A stretch of 64,000 nt of DNA. Origin: Palsa-89 sp963824345 (lineage in GTDB: Bacteria > Acidobacteriota > Terriglobia > Bryobacterales > Bryobacteraceae). Made by a program: the position numbers and the translations under genes. The stretch is from contig CAWGOZ010000008.1 in NCBI GenBank assembly GCA_963824345.1, positions 124,001 through 188,000 of the forward strand, read 5' to 3'. Of this stretch, positions 51,801 through 60,392 are shown in pieces. How positions within the stretch are numbered: position 1 is the stretch's first letter; each line of letters begins with the position of its first letter. The notes below the pieces were generated by a model. That model was not told the DNA's origin and did no database searches. It saw nothing but the letters and a program-made list of their open reading frames with translations.

Positions 51801-52420
51801 AGGACAAAATCCACCGCCGCGGCGGAAATCGCGCTGGCGGGCATGTCGGGCCAGGCGGCCGTTTTGGGGTCCTGCGCGAAAGTGACGCCGCCTTCCGCCT
51901 TAATGGCTTTTAACCCGAGCGTGCCGTCCGATCCGCTGCCGGAGAGGATCACTCCGATAGCGGCGGTCTTTTGCTCGCGCGCCAGGGCGGTAAGAAACTC
52001 ATCGATGGGATGGTGAGGAACCGAAGCGCGCTCCCTGGGGACCAGCATCAGAACGCCCTCCCAGATGGTCATGCCCTTGTCGGGAGGGATCACATAGACG
52101 TGGTTCCGTTCGGCCGGCATGCCGTCTGAGACCTCGAGAACCGGCATGCTGGTGGCTTTCGACAGGATCTGGGCCAGGGCGCTTTCGTGCTGTGGGGCCA
52201 GGTGCTGGATCACGACCACGGCCATCCCGGTCCGCGCGGGCAGCGCCTTCAGAAAGGCCGACAAGGCCTCCAGCCCGCCGGCGGAAGCGCCCACGGCGAC
52301 AATGGGGAAGGAAGCCGCCGCCGTCCGCGGAACGGCGGCCGCGGGGTGCGATTTGCGCGATGAGCTTACGCTTTTCGGGTGAGCCTTGTCGGGTTTTGGC
52401 GCCGGCTTTTTGTTTGCCAT
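48860..52420 (-). CDS. CheB-CheR-PAS sensor histidine kinase
   Basis: A 1186-residue cytoplasmic hybrid. Residues about 38-225 are a CheB-type methylesterase domain with the triad regions VGASAGGLEAL, VIQHLAP and GSGSDGTLG. Residues about 245-500 are a CheR-type methyltransferase with the SAM motif VPGCSTGEEVYSIAM. A spacer of PAS-like sequence and a coiled coil (EEMKAAHEEILSSSEELQST ... ELLTLNEELLHRN) leads to PAS domains and a HisKA_3 kinase with phospho-acceptor His at about residue 997 (SRELHDSLCQKLA) and a HATPase domain. No receptor or cheA gene is near, so methylation probably acts on another target or is regulatory. ATG 52420 begins a low-complexity basic N-terminus; no clear ribosome binding site is seen. 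Confidence 0.92.
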   Translation of the reverse strand: MANKKPAPKPDKAHPKSVSSSRKSHPAAAVPRTAAASFPIVAVGASAGGLEALSAFLKALPARTGMAVVVIQHLAPQHESALAQILSKATSMPVLEVSDGMPAERNHVYVIPPDKGMTIWEGVLMLVPRERASVPHHPIDEFLTALAREQKTAAIGVILSGSGSDGTLGLKAIKAEGGVTFAQDPKTAAWPDMPASAISAAAVDFVLPPAGIAAELARIGRHPYLFDHDEAPDGDGLDEVYSLLRSTTGVDFRLYKQPTVGRRVARRMALQKMASLDDYVFFLKQNGSEIKALADDIFIHVTGFFRDPECFQALRRHVFSKLNLNQRDGPIRVWVPGCSTGEEVYSIAMLLLEAMGARAHPTTHPNQTRIQMFGTDISETAVERARAGVYAEAALRGVSPARLRRFFLKVQHGYQINKDVRGLCVFARHDLASDPPFSKLDLISCRNVLIYAGPSLQTRILSAFQYALKPGGFLFLGKSEAISAHSGMFAPEDRTHKIFSRKPHGTLAPRFDWGMEGHRESPLAAPRTALPTLTVDFQKQAEQILLERYTPPALVVDSDLHILHIQGNMGPYLLLPTGPPTNYLLKMIRPELVLDLRKAVSKTLKEGKAAATPAIHFEHNSQPSAVRLEVSPLAKGKGEKPELLVVFKALLPEMAPAGSPKAQTKGHAKRDSKLERELEATREYLSSLIADHETAQEEMKAAHEEILSSSEELQSTNEELETAKEELQSSNEELLTLNEELLHRNLDLSILTNDLNNVLVGVDIPVVVLDGSLHVRRFTPMAARLLKLSETDMGRAFSDVASALEVPDWDALFAEVTSQVRPIEREVKDKSGRWLSLRIRPYRTSDNKIDGVIVILLDTDLIKRELEESRDYAHMLLESAEQAIVAADADGKIVLVNGATETMFGYLRAGLLGRPLDLIVPEKLEGRRRDGSRFPLEVSLSTIDQAGVKLSVAFMTDITERQRLETLSETYRAEIRALAAQLMTAQEEERRRVSRELHDSLCQKLASLALDVENLAVKLPAPAATRARLQDLCARAVQVSEEARHIAYELHPSVLDDLGLVVSLKALCDEFAKAENMRVKFSAGKLPDLVPQTVASSLYRIAQEGLRNVAKHAKAKRLSVAIAMRDQGLVLSLEDDGIGFAPQAVKGKGGLGLVSIGERAGIVGGALSIESKPGHGTLISVRVPFE

Positions 52421-52502
52421 GGGTGGTATGACATGTTCGCGGACGGCTCCCTGAAAGATAGCACTGCTAGAAGCCGGTGAGGAGCGGCCCGCCGCGGCAG
52501 AT

Positions 52503-53162
52503 TCACAGGCTGTTGATGTCGGCGCTTTCAAGGACCGGTTTCGTATAGCCCTGCCTGGCGGCTTTCAGCATGGCGCGGCCGATCTGCTCGCTGCTGGTCA
52601 CGTATTTTGGGAAAAGCGCGTTCAACAGCGGAAGCAGCGGGCCCAGCAGCGTGTAGAACAACCGGTAGAGTTTGGTCTTCGACTTCACGCCATGGAGCGG
52701 AACAATCACTCCCGGACGGAACATGTACGCGGCCCGGAACCCCAGGCGCAGCAGTTCGTTCTCGGTCCTGCCCTTGACGCGCGCCCACATGCTGCGGCCG
52801 TGCTCCGAGCTGTCCGTGCCCAGGCCCGAGACATAGATGAAAGTCATGTTCGGATCGAGCCTCGCGAGCACGCGCGCCGCCGCCAGGGTGAAACCGTACG
52901 TGACGCGCGTATACTGGTCCTCGCTCATGCCGGCCGAGGAGACACCTAGACAGAAGAAGCACGCGTCGAAGCCGGAGAGTTGATCTTCGATGGCCGAGAA
53001 GTCCAGGAAATCCTGATGTAGAAGCTCGCGGAGCTTGGAATGCTGAAGTCCTGTGGCGCCGCGCCCGATTGCGACCACGCTTTCGACGCCCGAATCCAGC
53101 AGGCATTCACGCAGGACGCCCTGGCCAACCATCCCGGTTGCGCCGAACAGCAGCACCTTCAT
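52503..53162 (-). CDS. Atypical SDR, NAD(P)H-binding protein
   Basis: A 219-residue Rossmann-fold protein. The dinucleotide-binding motif KVLLFGATGMVGQGVLRECL opens the protein, followed by CFFCLGVSS and FIYVSGLGTDSSE; the typical SDR catalytic YxxxK is missing, which fits atypical SDRs of the NAD(P)H-binding (NmrA/HTATIP2-like) kind. It may act as a redox sensor or epimerase-like enzyme. Its start lies 44 bases downstream of the TolC-type gene, so it may be the last gene of the efflux operon. The longer open frame upstream overlaps that gene and is spurious. Confidence 0.85.
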   Translation of the reverse strand: MKVLLFGATGMVGQGVLRECLLDSGVESVVAIGRGATGLQHSKLRELLHQDFLDFSAIEDQLSGFDACFFCLGVSSAGMSEDQYTRVTYGFTLAAARVLARLDPNMTFIYVSGLGTDSSEHGRSMWARVKGRTENELLRLGFRAAYMFRPGVIVPLHGVKSKTKLYRLFYTLLGPLLPLLNALFPKYVTSSEQIGRAMLKAARQGYTKPVLESADINSL

Positions 53163-53206
53163 TCCTTCATTATCCGGAGGTTCTCTGGCCGGTACGTTGA
53201 ACCCGG

Positions 53207-54931
53207 CTACTCTTTGTTCGAGAGGTTGATATTTCGCTCCGCCAGAATCGTTCCCGTGGCCAGTTGGAACTGGGCGATGGCTTCGCTCATGTCGGCTTCG
53301 GAACGGCGCTCCTGGCTGCGCGCGGTGATCATGGTGGCTTGACGCTGTTGCACTAAAAATAAGGTTGACGTGCCGGCGCGAAATTGCCGCTGCTCGCTCT
53401 GGTACTGCTCCTCGGCGGATTCGCGCGCCACTTCGGCGGCTTGCAACCGCAGCTGCGCCATTTGCAGATTTTCCATTCCGGTGCGCACGTCGGATTGAAT
53501 ATTCTGCTGGGTCTGCTGCATCTGATTGCGGATGCGGCGCGTCTCGGCCAGCGACTTGCCGAGATTCGCCTCGGCGGTCCGATTGCGGATCGGCAGCGAG
53601 ATGCTGAGCTGCACTTCCGTGGTTGGAAAATTCCCGCCCCAAATTTCCGAGAGCGATTGCCCGTAGTTGCCGATCAGCAGCTTGGGAACGCTACCGCTTC
53701 CGAATGACACGGGGCCCAGTGGACTGATTCCCTCCAGAACCGACAGTTCATTGATCTGAGTTGTCAGCGCGCCAAACGCGTCCGTGAACGGATTGGGACC
53801 GGGAGGAAGCACTACCCCCGCCAGGCCGGCGCGCGAATAGAGCGCGGTCAGATTGACTTGCGGCTTGGTCTGGTTGCGATAATAGCGCACGTCTTTTTCG
53901 TTGATCTCGCCGTTGATCTTCACTTCGGCGATTTCCGGACGGTTGGCCATCGCTTCGGCAATGGCGTCGGCCAGCGGAGTGAGCGGCGGCTTCACGTCAG
54001 CGGGCGTCACCGGAATAAGCGCCGCGGACCAGGTGGGGTCCGAGCGATCCGGCAGAATCAGCTCCTTCAACGCATTCTCGGCCCCGGTCAATGCGGATTG
54101 CGCCGCGTAGGCCCCCACCTCGAAATTCGCCAGCTGGGTCTGCGCGGCAACCACGTCGATGGGCGCCAGCAGCCCCTGCGCTTCCTGGCGCCGGTTGCTC
54201 TCGTCCTGCTGGATGCCGATGCGCACCGCTTCCAATTGCACCTGCAGATTGTTGTAGGCGTACGACAACTCCCAGTAGCCCTGCTCGGCCTGCTGCACGA
54301 TCGCCATCACGCGCTGCCGGAACTGCTCGTCGGTCAGCGAACGATTCTTTTTCGCCACGTCGATCTGATGCCGGTTGCCGTCATACATCAGATTGCGCCA
54401 CAGAGGCTGCGTGTAAGAGATATTGAGCGCCGTCTCGTATTGCGGGTTCAGCGAGAGAAAGGTGTTATTGGAATACACGTCCGCCGACGACAAATCTACT
54501 TTGACGCTTCCGCCGTACCAGGGCAAGGATTGCGTAACGCCCGGGTCAGCCAGCCAGGTTTTATTCAGCAGGCTTCCGGTGGACGATCCACCCAGAGCGG
54601 AAGCCACGGGCGTGACTTGCTGCTCCCAGTAACTGTTCACGTTGAGCAGCGGATCGTAGGCTCCCAACGCCCCGCTCAAGGTGTATTCCGATTCCAGGCG
54701 ATCGATCCGCGATGATTCGATGTCTTTATTGTTCGTTAGCGCCATGGCCAGCACCTGGTCGAGCGTGACCTCTCGCTGGGTCTCAACTCCGGTCCGGGGA
54801 GGCAGATGAAAAGGCCGCACTGGCGGAACCAGCGTGCTGGGGCGCGGCGACGACAGGGCCTGCACCCCAGACGGCGTCTGTTGAGCGAGTGCCAGCGAAA
54901 GAGTGCACGCCAGAAAGACGTAAATTCGCAT
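53207..54931 (-). CDS. TolC-family outer-membrane efflux protein
   Basis: A 574-residue outer-membrane channel. It has a signal peptide (RIYVFLACTLSLALA), helical repeat 1 (VTLDQVLAMALTNNKDIESS) and helical repeat 2 (DAIAEAMANRPEIAEVKING), and long coiled-coil helices (RTGMENLQMAQLRLQAAEVA). It completes the second tripartite RND system. ATG 54931 shares one base with the permease stop (TGATG), and GGAGGAG lies 10 bases upstream; a TTG at 54934 would be the alternative. Confidence 0.9.
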   Translation of the reverse strand: MRIYVFLACTLSLALAQQTPSGVQALSSPRPSTLVPPVRPFHLPPRTGVETQREVTLDQVLAMALTNNKDIESSRIDRLESEYTLSGALGAYDPLLNVNSYWEQQVTPVASALGGSSTGSLLNKTWLADPGVTQSLPWYGGSVKVDLSSADVYSNNTFLSLNPQYETALNISYTQPLWRNLMYDGNRHQIDVAKKNRSLTDEQFRQRVMAIVQQAEQGYWELSYAYNNLQVQLEAVRIGIQQDESNRRQEAQGLLAPIDVVAAQTQLANFEVGAYAAQSALTGAENALKELILPDRSDPTWSAALIPVTPADVKPPLTPLADAIAEAMANRPEIAEVKINGEINEKDVRYYRNQTKPQVNLTALYSRAGLAGVVLPPGPNPFTDAFGALTTQINELSVLEGISPLGPVSFGSGSVPKLLIGNYGQSLSEIWGGNFPTTEVQLSISLPIRNRTAEANLGKSLAETRRIRNQMQQTQQNIQSDVRTGMENLQMAQLRLQAAEVARESAEEQYQSEQRQFRAGTSTLFLVQQRQATMITARSQERRSEADMSEAIAQFQLATGTILAERNINLSNKE

Positions 54932-57900
54932 CAAGCGCGTTCTCCTCCTTCGAAATGCATGGGCTGCGGCGCCACATCCAAACCGGTAACCAGCTCGCGA
55001 GTTTTTTCGCGCTTGCGGGCGGACCTGCGGAACATCGGTAACTGCTTCATATCGTCAAACAGCGAATAAAACACCGGCACGGCCAGCAGGGTGAGCAGCA
55101 GGCACAAAGTTTGCCCGCCCACCACCAGCACGCCGATAGACCGGTTGCTGGCCGAGCCTTCGCCATTGGAAAGCACCAGCGGCAGCATCCCGGCAACCAG
55201 CGCCGTGGTGGTCATCAGAATGGGCCGCAGTCGGTCGCGATTGGCTTGGATGATGGCTTCGTAGCGTTCCACGCCGGCGGACCGCAAGCTATTGGTGTGA
55301 TCGATCTGCAAGATGGCGTTCTTCTTCACGATCCCGAACAGCAGCAGCAAACCGAGCCCCGACATAATGTTCACCGACTGGCCGAACATCAACAGCGACA
55401 AGATGCCGAACGGCACCGCCAAAGGCAGCGTCAGCAGAATAGTGAACGGATGTATGAACGATTCAAACTGCGCCGCCAGCACGATGTACATGAAGATGAA
55501 CGTCAGTGCGATGGCGACGATGAAATAGTAGCCGGTGCGGTTCAGCTCCTTGGAAGTGCCCAGAAGTTCCGTGCGATAGCCTGCGGACATGTGGAGATCG
55601 GCCGCCAGCTGATTCAGCGTGGAAATCACCTTCTGTTGCGATCCGCCCGGCAGCACGTTGGCGCTCAGCGTCACCTGGCGCTGCCGGTCCAGACGTCCGA
55701 TGCTGGATGGCGCGTCGCCGCTTTTGATGCGGACTACTTGATCCAACGGAACCCAGCCCCGGGTGTTGGTCGAAAAAACCGTGAGCTGCCGCAGCCCTTC
55801 TGCGCTGGTGCGGTACTGCATATCGGCGCGCAGGCGCACGTCGTATTCTTCGCCGTTGGAAGGGAACGACGATACCACTTGTCCAGCCACCATGGTGTTC
55901 AAAGCTTGCGCGATATCGCTGACTCGCACGCCCAGATCGGCCGCGCGCTGCCGGTCAATCTCCACCCGCAGCTCCGGCTTGCCATAGACCAACGATGAAT
56001 CCGCGTCGGCCACTTTCGGGATCTCCTTCAGTTGCGCGAGCAGAGCCTGCGAATAGGTGTTGAGCTTGTCGAGATCGGGCCCGGTGAGCGTGAACTGCAC
56101 ATCGGCCTGCCCCCCGCCCGGTCCATCGGCCGCCTGTCCGACGCTGGTGCGCAAATCCTTCGGATAGTGCGTGAGAATGGCGCGCGCCTTCGCCATCAGT
56201 TGATCCTGCGAGTCCCGCCGGTCGTCGCGCCCCACCAGCTTGACGTAGATGGAAGCGCTGTTGGCTTCCCCGGCACTGGAGCCGGTAAACGACGCGGTTC
56301 CAATGCCCACCGACGTCAGCGTGGCGCTGACTCCCGGTAGTGCGCGGATGTCGCGGGCGACTCTCTCCGCTATCGTTACCGTCGCGGCCAGCGAAGTTCC
56401 CTCCGGCGCCCGAATGCTGGCTTGGAATTCGGACCGGTCGTCGGCGGGAATAAAGTTCTTTCCTACCAGCATGAACAGCGGAACCGTGCTCAGCACCACC
56501 AGCACGCTGATGGCAACCATGGATTTGCGGTGCGCCATGGCCCATTCCAGCATGCGCGTGTAATGCGTATCGATGAAGCGGAAGAAGCGCGAATCCTTGG
56601 AGCCCGCCTGTTTCTCGCCCTCATGTTTGGGAAGCACTTTGACGAACCGCGAAGTGAGCATGGGTGTCAAGGTGAAGGAAACCAGCAGCGAGACCGCAAT
56701 GGCGAACGCAGCCGTGAATCCGAACGACGACATGAACCGCCCCACGATCCCGCCCATGAATCCGATGGGCAGGAACACCGCCAGCAGCGACAGCGTCGTG
56801 GCCATCACGGCCAAGCCGATATCTTTGGTGCCTTCAATCGCGGCGCGATAGGGCGACATGCCCTTTTCTTCCATGAACCGGTAAATGTTTTCGAGCACGA
56901 TAATGGCGTCGTCGATCACGATCCCCACCATCAGCGTCAACGCCAGCATGGTGATCTGATTCAAGTCGAAGCCGATGGCGGCCATCAACGCAAAAGTCGA
57001 GATGATGGAGGTGGGAATGGCCACCGCGGAAATCAGCGTGGTGCGGATGTTGGCGAGAAAGGCGAAGACGATAGCCGCGGCCAGGATGCTTCCTTCCACC
57101 AGGTGTTCTTCGAGTGAATGCACCGCCGCCTTGATGAAGGTGGATTGATCGTTGATGACCTGAATGTGGATGTCTTTGGGGAGCAGCGCTTGCACCTGCT
57201 GAATCCGCTCCTTCAGCGCCTCGGCCGCGGCCACTGTGTTTTGTCCGGACTGCTTGGAAACCACCATGGTGACCGCCGGATCGCCATTCAAGCGGGCGGC
57301 GGTGGTTGGTTCCTCCTGCGAATCCTCCGCGTAGCCGATGTCGCGCAACTTCACTACGTACGAACCGCGCGTGGCAATCGCGATTTCGTTGAACTGCGCC
57401 GGGTCTACTAAACGTCCCAGAGTCCGAACGGCGAATTCGTGCTCGCCCGCATTCACGTTGCCGGCCGGCATTTCCATGTTCTGCTGCTTCAGAGCGGTGG
57501 CCACATCGGAAATTGCCAGGTTGTAAGCGCGCATCTTGTCCGGATCCACCCATACTCGAATCTCGCGCTTCAATCCGCCGACCAGTTGGATTTGGCCGAT
57601 GCCGCTGATGTTTTCAAGCTGCGGCTTGATCTGTTTGTCGGCGATTTCGGTCACCTCGCGCAGCGGACGGGGCGAAGAGAGCGCGATCTGCATGATCGGC
57701 GTGGCGTCCGGATCGAACTTCTGCACCACGGGCGCCTTGGCGGTGTCCGGAAGATCGTTGACGATCAGATTCACCTTGTCGCGAATCTCCTGCGCGCCGA
57801 CGTCGCCGTTCTTATCGAGCGAGAACGTGATCACCACCGTGGACGCCCCTTCCACCGATGTCGAGGTGATGGTTTCGATGCCGCTGATGGTGTTCACCGA

Positions 57901-58110
57901 GTCTTCGATGCGCTTGGTGATATCGGTTTCTACTTCTTCCGCCGATGCCCCCGGATTGCTCACCGAGACCGAAACCGTCGGCAAATCGATCTTGGGGAAC
58001 AGATCCACGCCCAAGGTGAAGAACGAGAAGGTGCCCACCACCATCAGCGCCACGATGAGCATGGTGGCGAAGACCGGCCGCTTGACGCACAGTTCGGCTA
58101 GTTTATGCAT
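54931..58110 (-). CDS. RND efflux transporter permease
   Basis: A 1059-residue inner-membrane RND pump with 12 predicted helices. It begins LAELCVKRPVFATMLIVALM, has GVDLFPKIDLPTVSVS, the proton-relay Asp pair in GIVIDDAIIVLENIYR and ENISGIGQIQLVGG. Overall it is closest to the HAE1/AcrB-like group with a MdtB-type porter region. It lacks the low-complexity insert of the other pump in the window. It follows the adaptor after two bases and is probably repressed by the TetR protein at the head of the operon. The substrate is not predictable. Confidence 0.93.
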   Translation of the reverse strand: MHKLAELCVKRPVFATMLIVALMVVGTFSFFTLGVDLFPKIDLPTVSVSVSNPGASAEEVETDITKRIEDSVNTISGIETITSTSVEGASTVVITFSLDKNGDVGAQEIRDKVNLIVNDLPDTAKAPVVQKFDPDATPIMQIALSSPRPLREVTEIADKQIKPQLENISGIGQIQLVGGLKREIRVWVDPDKMRAYNLAISDVATALKQQNMEMPAGNVNAGEHEFAVRTLGRLVDPAQFNEIAIATRGSYVVKLRDIGYAEDSQEEPTTAARLNGDPAVTMVVSKQSGQNTVAAAEALKERIQQVQALLPKDIHIQVINDQSTFIKAAVHSLEEHLVEGSILAAAIVFAFLANIRTTLISAVAIPTSIISTFALMAAIGFDLNQITMLALTLMVGIVIDDAIIVLENIYRFMEEKGMSPYRAAIEGTKDIGLAVMATTLSLLAVFLPIGFMGGIVGRFMSSFGFTAAFAIAVSLLVSFTLTPMLTSRFVKVLPKHEGEKQAGSKDSRFFRFIDTHYTRMLEWAMAHRKSMVAISVLVVLSTVPLFMLVGKNFIPADDRSEFQASIRAPEGTSLAATVTIAERVARDIRALPGVSATLTSVGIGTASFTGSSAGEANSASIYVKLVGRDDRRDSQDQLMAKARAILTHYPKDLRTSVGQAADGPGGGQADVQFTLTGPDLDKLNTYSQALLAQLKEIPKVADADSSLVYGKPELRVEIDRQRAADLGVRVSDIAQALNTMVAGQVVSSFPSNGEEYDVRLRADMQYRTSAEGLRQLTVFSTNTRGWVPLDQVVRIKSGDAPSSIGRLDRQRQVTLSANVLPGGSQQKVISTLNQLAADLHMSAGYRTELLGTSKELNRTGYYFIVAIALTFIFMYIVLAAQFESFIHPFTILLTLPLAVPFGILSLLMFGQSVNIMSGLGLLLLFGIVKKNAILQIDHTNSLRSAGVERYEAIIQANRDRLRPILMTTTALVAGMLPLVLSNGEGSASNRSIGVLVVGGQTLCLLLTLLAVPVFYSLFDDMKQLPMFRRSARKREKTRELVTGLDVAPQPMHFEGGERA

Positions 58111-58112
58111 GG

Positions 58113-59447
58113 CTATTCTCCTCGCCCGCTAGCAATAGCGCCGGCTTCGGCATCCACCGGCTCGCCGTCGAATAAATCCTGCAAATGGTTGTTGGCAACC
58201 ACGAAATCCGCCGAGATGCCGGAAAGAATCTGGACCAGGTCGCCATCGGCTGCACCCAATTGCACCACCGCCACGCGCGCCTTGCCGTCGCGAACGAAGA
58301 ACACTTGCGAGGAATTGGTGCTGGGGTCGGTCAACACCGCCGAGCGCGGAACGAAGATCCCCAGGCTGCTGCCCTGGAGCAAAATCCGCGCGGTGGCGAA
58401 CATGCCGGGCTTCAACGCCAGATCCTGGTTCGCGAATTTCGCTTCCACCAAAACCGTGCGCGAGTTCGAGTCCACGGTAGGATTGATGGAGGTGACGTTG
58501 CCGTGAAACGTGCGGCCCGGATAACCGGGAACGCTGGCTTCCACCGCGGCGTTCTGTTGCAACTGTGGAGCGTTGGATTCCTGCACCTGCAGATCCAGTT
58601 TCAGCGGCGTGACGCGCACCAGCGTCGCGATCTTCGACGTTAACGCGACGTACTGCCCCACGGCCACCGGACGCGAGCTGATGTAGCCCGCAAAGGGCGC
58701 TTTGATGACGGTGTCCTCCACCGCTTTACGGGCGATCGCGGTTTGCGCGCGCGCGTAACTAAGCGATGCCTGCGCGTTGATTACGCCCTGAAAATTCTGA
58801 CGCGCCGAATTGAGCGCCGCTTCAAAAAGCTGGCGCGCCGAATTGGCCTGTTGCTTGGCGGTGTCGGCCTGCGTGCGCGCTTTATCGAAAGCGCTTTGAG
58901 AAACGTCGCCGGTTTTGATCAGGCTGTCGTAGCGCTGCGCGTCGGCCTCCGACATCTTGGCTTCCGCCATCGCCGAATCGTACGAAGCCTTCGCCGAGAG
59001 CACTTCCGGCACGTTGTTCGCGTCGAATTTGCCGCCCTGCGCCAACCCAATGCGCGACTCGGCTTGCCGCAGGCTGGCTTCCGCCTGCTGCTCGGACGCC
59101 TCCGCCGCTTGCAAACGAAGCTGCGCGTCGCGATCTTCGAGTTTCGCCAGAACCTGCCCTTCGGCGACGAACGCGCCCGCATCCACGGGAGTTTCAATGA
59201 CGCGCCCGGCCGCCGGCGGCGCCACGTCCGACGATTCCTCGGCCAGAAAGCTGCCCGTCACCTGCACCGACGAGGAAACCTGGCGCGTCACCGCGCGCAC
59301 GGTCGCCACTTTCAGCACTTTGGCGGGCCCAGTTGCGGCTTCGGTCAGAGAGATGCTTTTGCCTGCGTTGCTGCATCCTGCGGCGGCGATCAGCGCCACT
59401 GCCACCGCGCTAGAGACAATCACTGTTGACGTTGTACGGCTTCTCAT
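58113..59447 (-). CDS. RND efflux periplasmic adaptor, lipoprotein
   Basis: A 444-residue membrane fusion protein. The signal ends in a lipobox (LIAAAGC, Cys at about residue 25), so it is anchored by a lipid. The lipoyl domain halves are VAPPAAGRVIETPVDAGAFV and IKAPFAGYISSRPVAVGQYV, separated by a coiled-coil hairpin (LRLQAAEASEQQAEASLRQA ... ARTQADTAKQQANSARQ). It links the pump and the TolC-type channel encoded downstream. The stop is followed by CC and the pump's ATG, with CGAGGAGAA as ribosome binding site inside its last codons. Confidence 0.92.
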   Translation of the reverse strand: MRSRTTSTVIVSSAVAVALIAAAGCSNAGKSISLTEAATGPAKVLKVATVRAVTRQVSSSVQVTGSFLAEESSDVAPPAAGRVIETPVDAGAFVAEGQVLAKLEDRDAQLRLQAAEASEQQAEASLRQAESRIGLAQGGKFDANNVPEVLSAKASYDSAMAEAKMSEADAQRYDSLIKTGDVSQSAFDKARTQADTAKQQANSARQLFEAALNSARQNFQGVINAQASLSYARAQTAIARKAVEDTVIKAPFAGYISSRPVAVGQYVALTSKIATLVRVTPLKLDLQVQESNAPQLQQNAAVEASVPGYPGRTFHGNVTSINPTVDSNSRTVLVEAKFANQDLALKPGMFATARILLQGSSLGIFVPRSAVLTDPSTNSSQVFFVRDGKARVAVVQLGAADGDLVQILSGISADFVVANNHLQDLFDGEPVDAEAGAIASGRGE

Positions 59448-59455
59448 GCGCTTCC

Positions 59456-60217
59456 TTACTTGTGCTTCCCCTTCAGCGTCCCGCCGGCCGTGGGACGCGT
59501 TTCCAAACCACCCAGCATCAGGTCCACGAACTGCTCTACGATCAGCTCATCGGCCGGCGCCAGCGTTGCCCCCATCACGTAGCGCGCCATCGCCCAGTGG
59601 ATCGTCGATCCGATGACAAACAGCACCGCCGCTTCCCGGTCGCACTCCCGAAACGCCCCTTCCTTTTGCCGCAGCGCAATGTAGCGCGCTAGAAAACCGC
59701 CCAAAGGCAGCCCGAATCGTTCATGGAATAGATCCGCCAGCAAGTGCCCTTCGAGCGAGGCGTACAGCAATAGCCGGTGAAAAGCGGCGTCTTCGCGAAA
59801 GGAGCTGATCAACTGCCTGGCCACGTGGCGGAGAAGACCGCGGTCGTCACGGCGCTCTGCCAATTCGTTCATCTCCTCAAACCATCGCTCACCCCCCATG
59901 GTGGCTTCCTTTTCGTCCAGGATGGCGTGGTACAGGTCTTCCTTGCTCACGAAATGGCGGAAAAGGATGGCTTCGCTGACACCGGCCGCCGCGGCGATGT
60001 CCTTGGTCTTGGTGCCGCTGAATCCGTTGCGGGCGAAGCTATCGATGGCTACGCGCAGAAGCTGCCGGCGGCGGTCTTCGCTTGGCATCCGCGCCGTGCT
60101 CCGGGATGTCCTGCCAGGTGCTGCAGGCGCCGGGACCGGCGGAGTCTGGGGCACAATGGGCGGCGCCTCAGTTAAAGTCTTGGCTATTTCCGTTGCGCGC
60201 GCTCGGACTGCATCCAT
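59456..60217 (-). CDS. TetR-family transcriptional regulator
   Basis: A 253-residue regulator. A long Pro/Ala-rich N-terminal extension (about residues 15-45) precedes the TetR HTH: RRRQLLRVAIDSFARNGFSG, TKTKDIAAAAGVSEAILFRHF (recognition helix) and SKEDLYHAI. The ligand-binding half is helical, ending QFVDLMLGG. It heads the efflux operon, with the adaptor gene 8 bases downstream, and very likely represses the operon. A near-palindrome (60219-60232) touches its start codon and a perfect one lies at 60304-60330. ATG 60217 is preferred; the open frame further upstream runs through these palindromes. Confidence 0.9.
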   Translation of the reverse strand: MDAVRARATEIAKTLTEAPPIVPQTPPVPAPAAPGRTSRSTARMPSEDRRRQLLRVAIDSFARNGFSGTKTKDIAAAAGVSEAILFRHFVSKEDLYHAILDEKEATMGGERWFEEMNELAERRDDRGLLRHVARQLISSFREDAAFHRLLLYASLEGHLLADLFHERFGLPLGGFLARYIALRQKEGAFRECDREAAVLFVIGSTIHWAMARYVMGATLAPADELIVEQFVDLMLGGLETRPTAGGTLKGKHK

Positions 60218-60218
60218 A

Positions 60219-60232
60219 AGTAAGTACTCACT
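60219..60232. promoter_or_regulatory. Candidate TetR operator next to the start codon
   Basis: AGTAAGT followed directly by ACTCACT forms a 14-base palindrome with 6 of 7 matching pairs. It begins one base upstream of the tetR ATG, a position suited to autorepression. Confidence 0.45.
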
Positions 60233-60303
60233 CCTGTTCCCGAAACCATAGGACGCTGTCCGCCTCGCCAAGGTTACTCGCTGTTTGTGGTATGCTTTTT
60301 CCT

Positions 60304-60330
60304 CCATGTGATCAGTCACTTATCACATGG
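60304..60330. promoter_or_regulatory. Perfect 27-base palindrome in the tetR divergent region
   Basis: CCATGTGAT (60304-60312) and ATCACATGG (60322-60330) are perfect 9-bp inverted repeats separated by 9 bases. It lies between tetR and the divergent MEDS-domain gene. Size and placement suit a dimeric regulator; a cruciform or terminator is less likely as no T-run follows. Confidence 0.6.
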
Positions 60331-60392
60331 CTTCCGTTTCGGCGCCGGTGGGCTGCTAACCCCTCCGTGCCGATTCAGGGGAGGTGAGCGCC

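Noticed and set aside
53163..53642. N-terminal extension of the atypical SDR
   Set aside because: It is antisense-like, runs through the TolC-type gene, and the Rossmann motif begins exactly at 53162.
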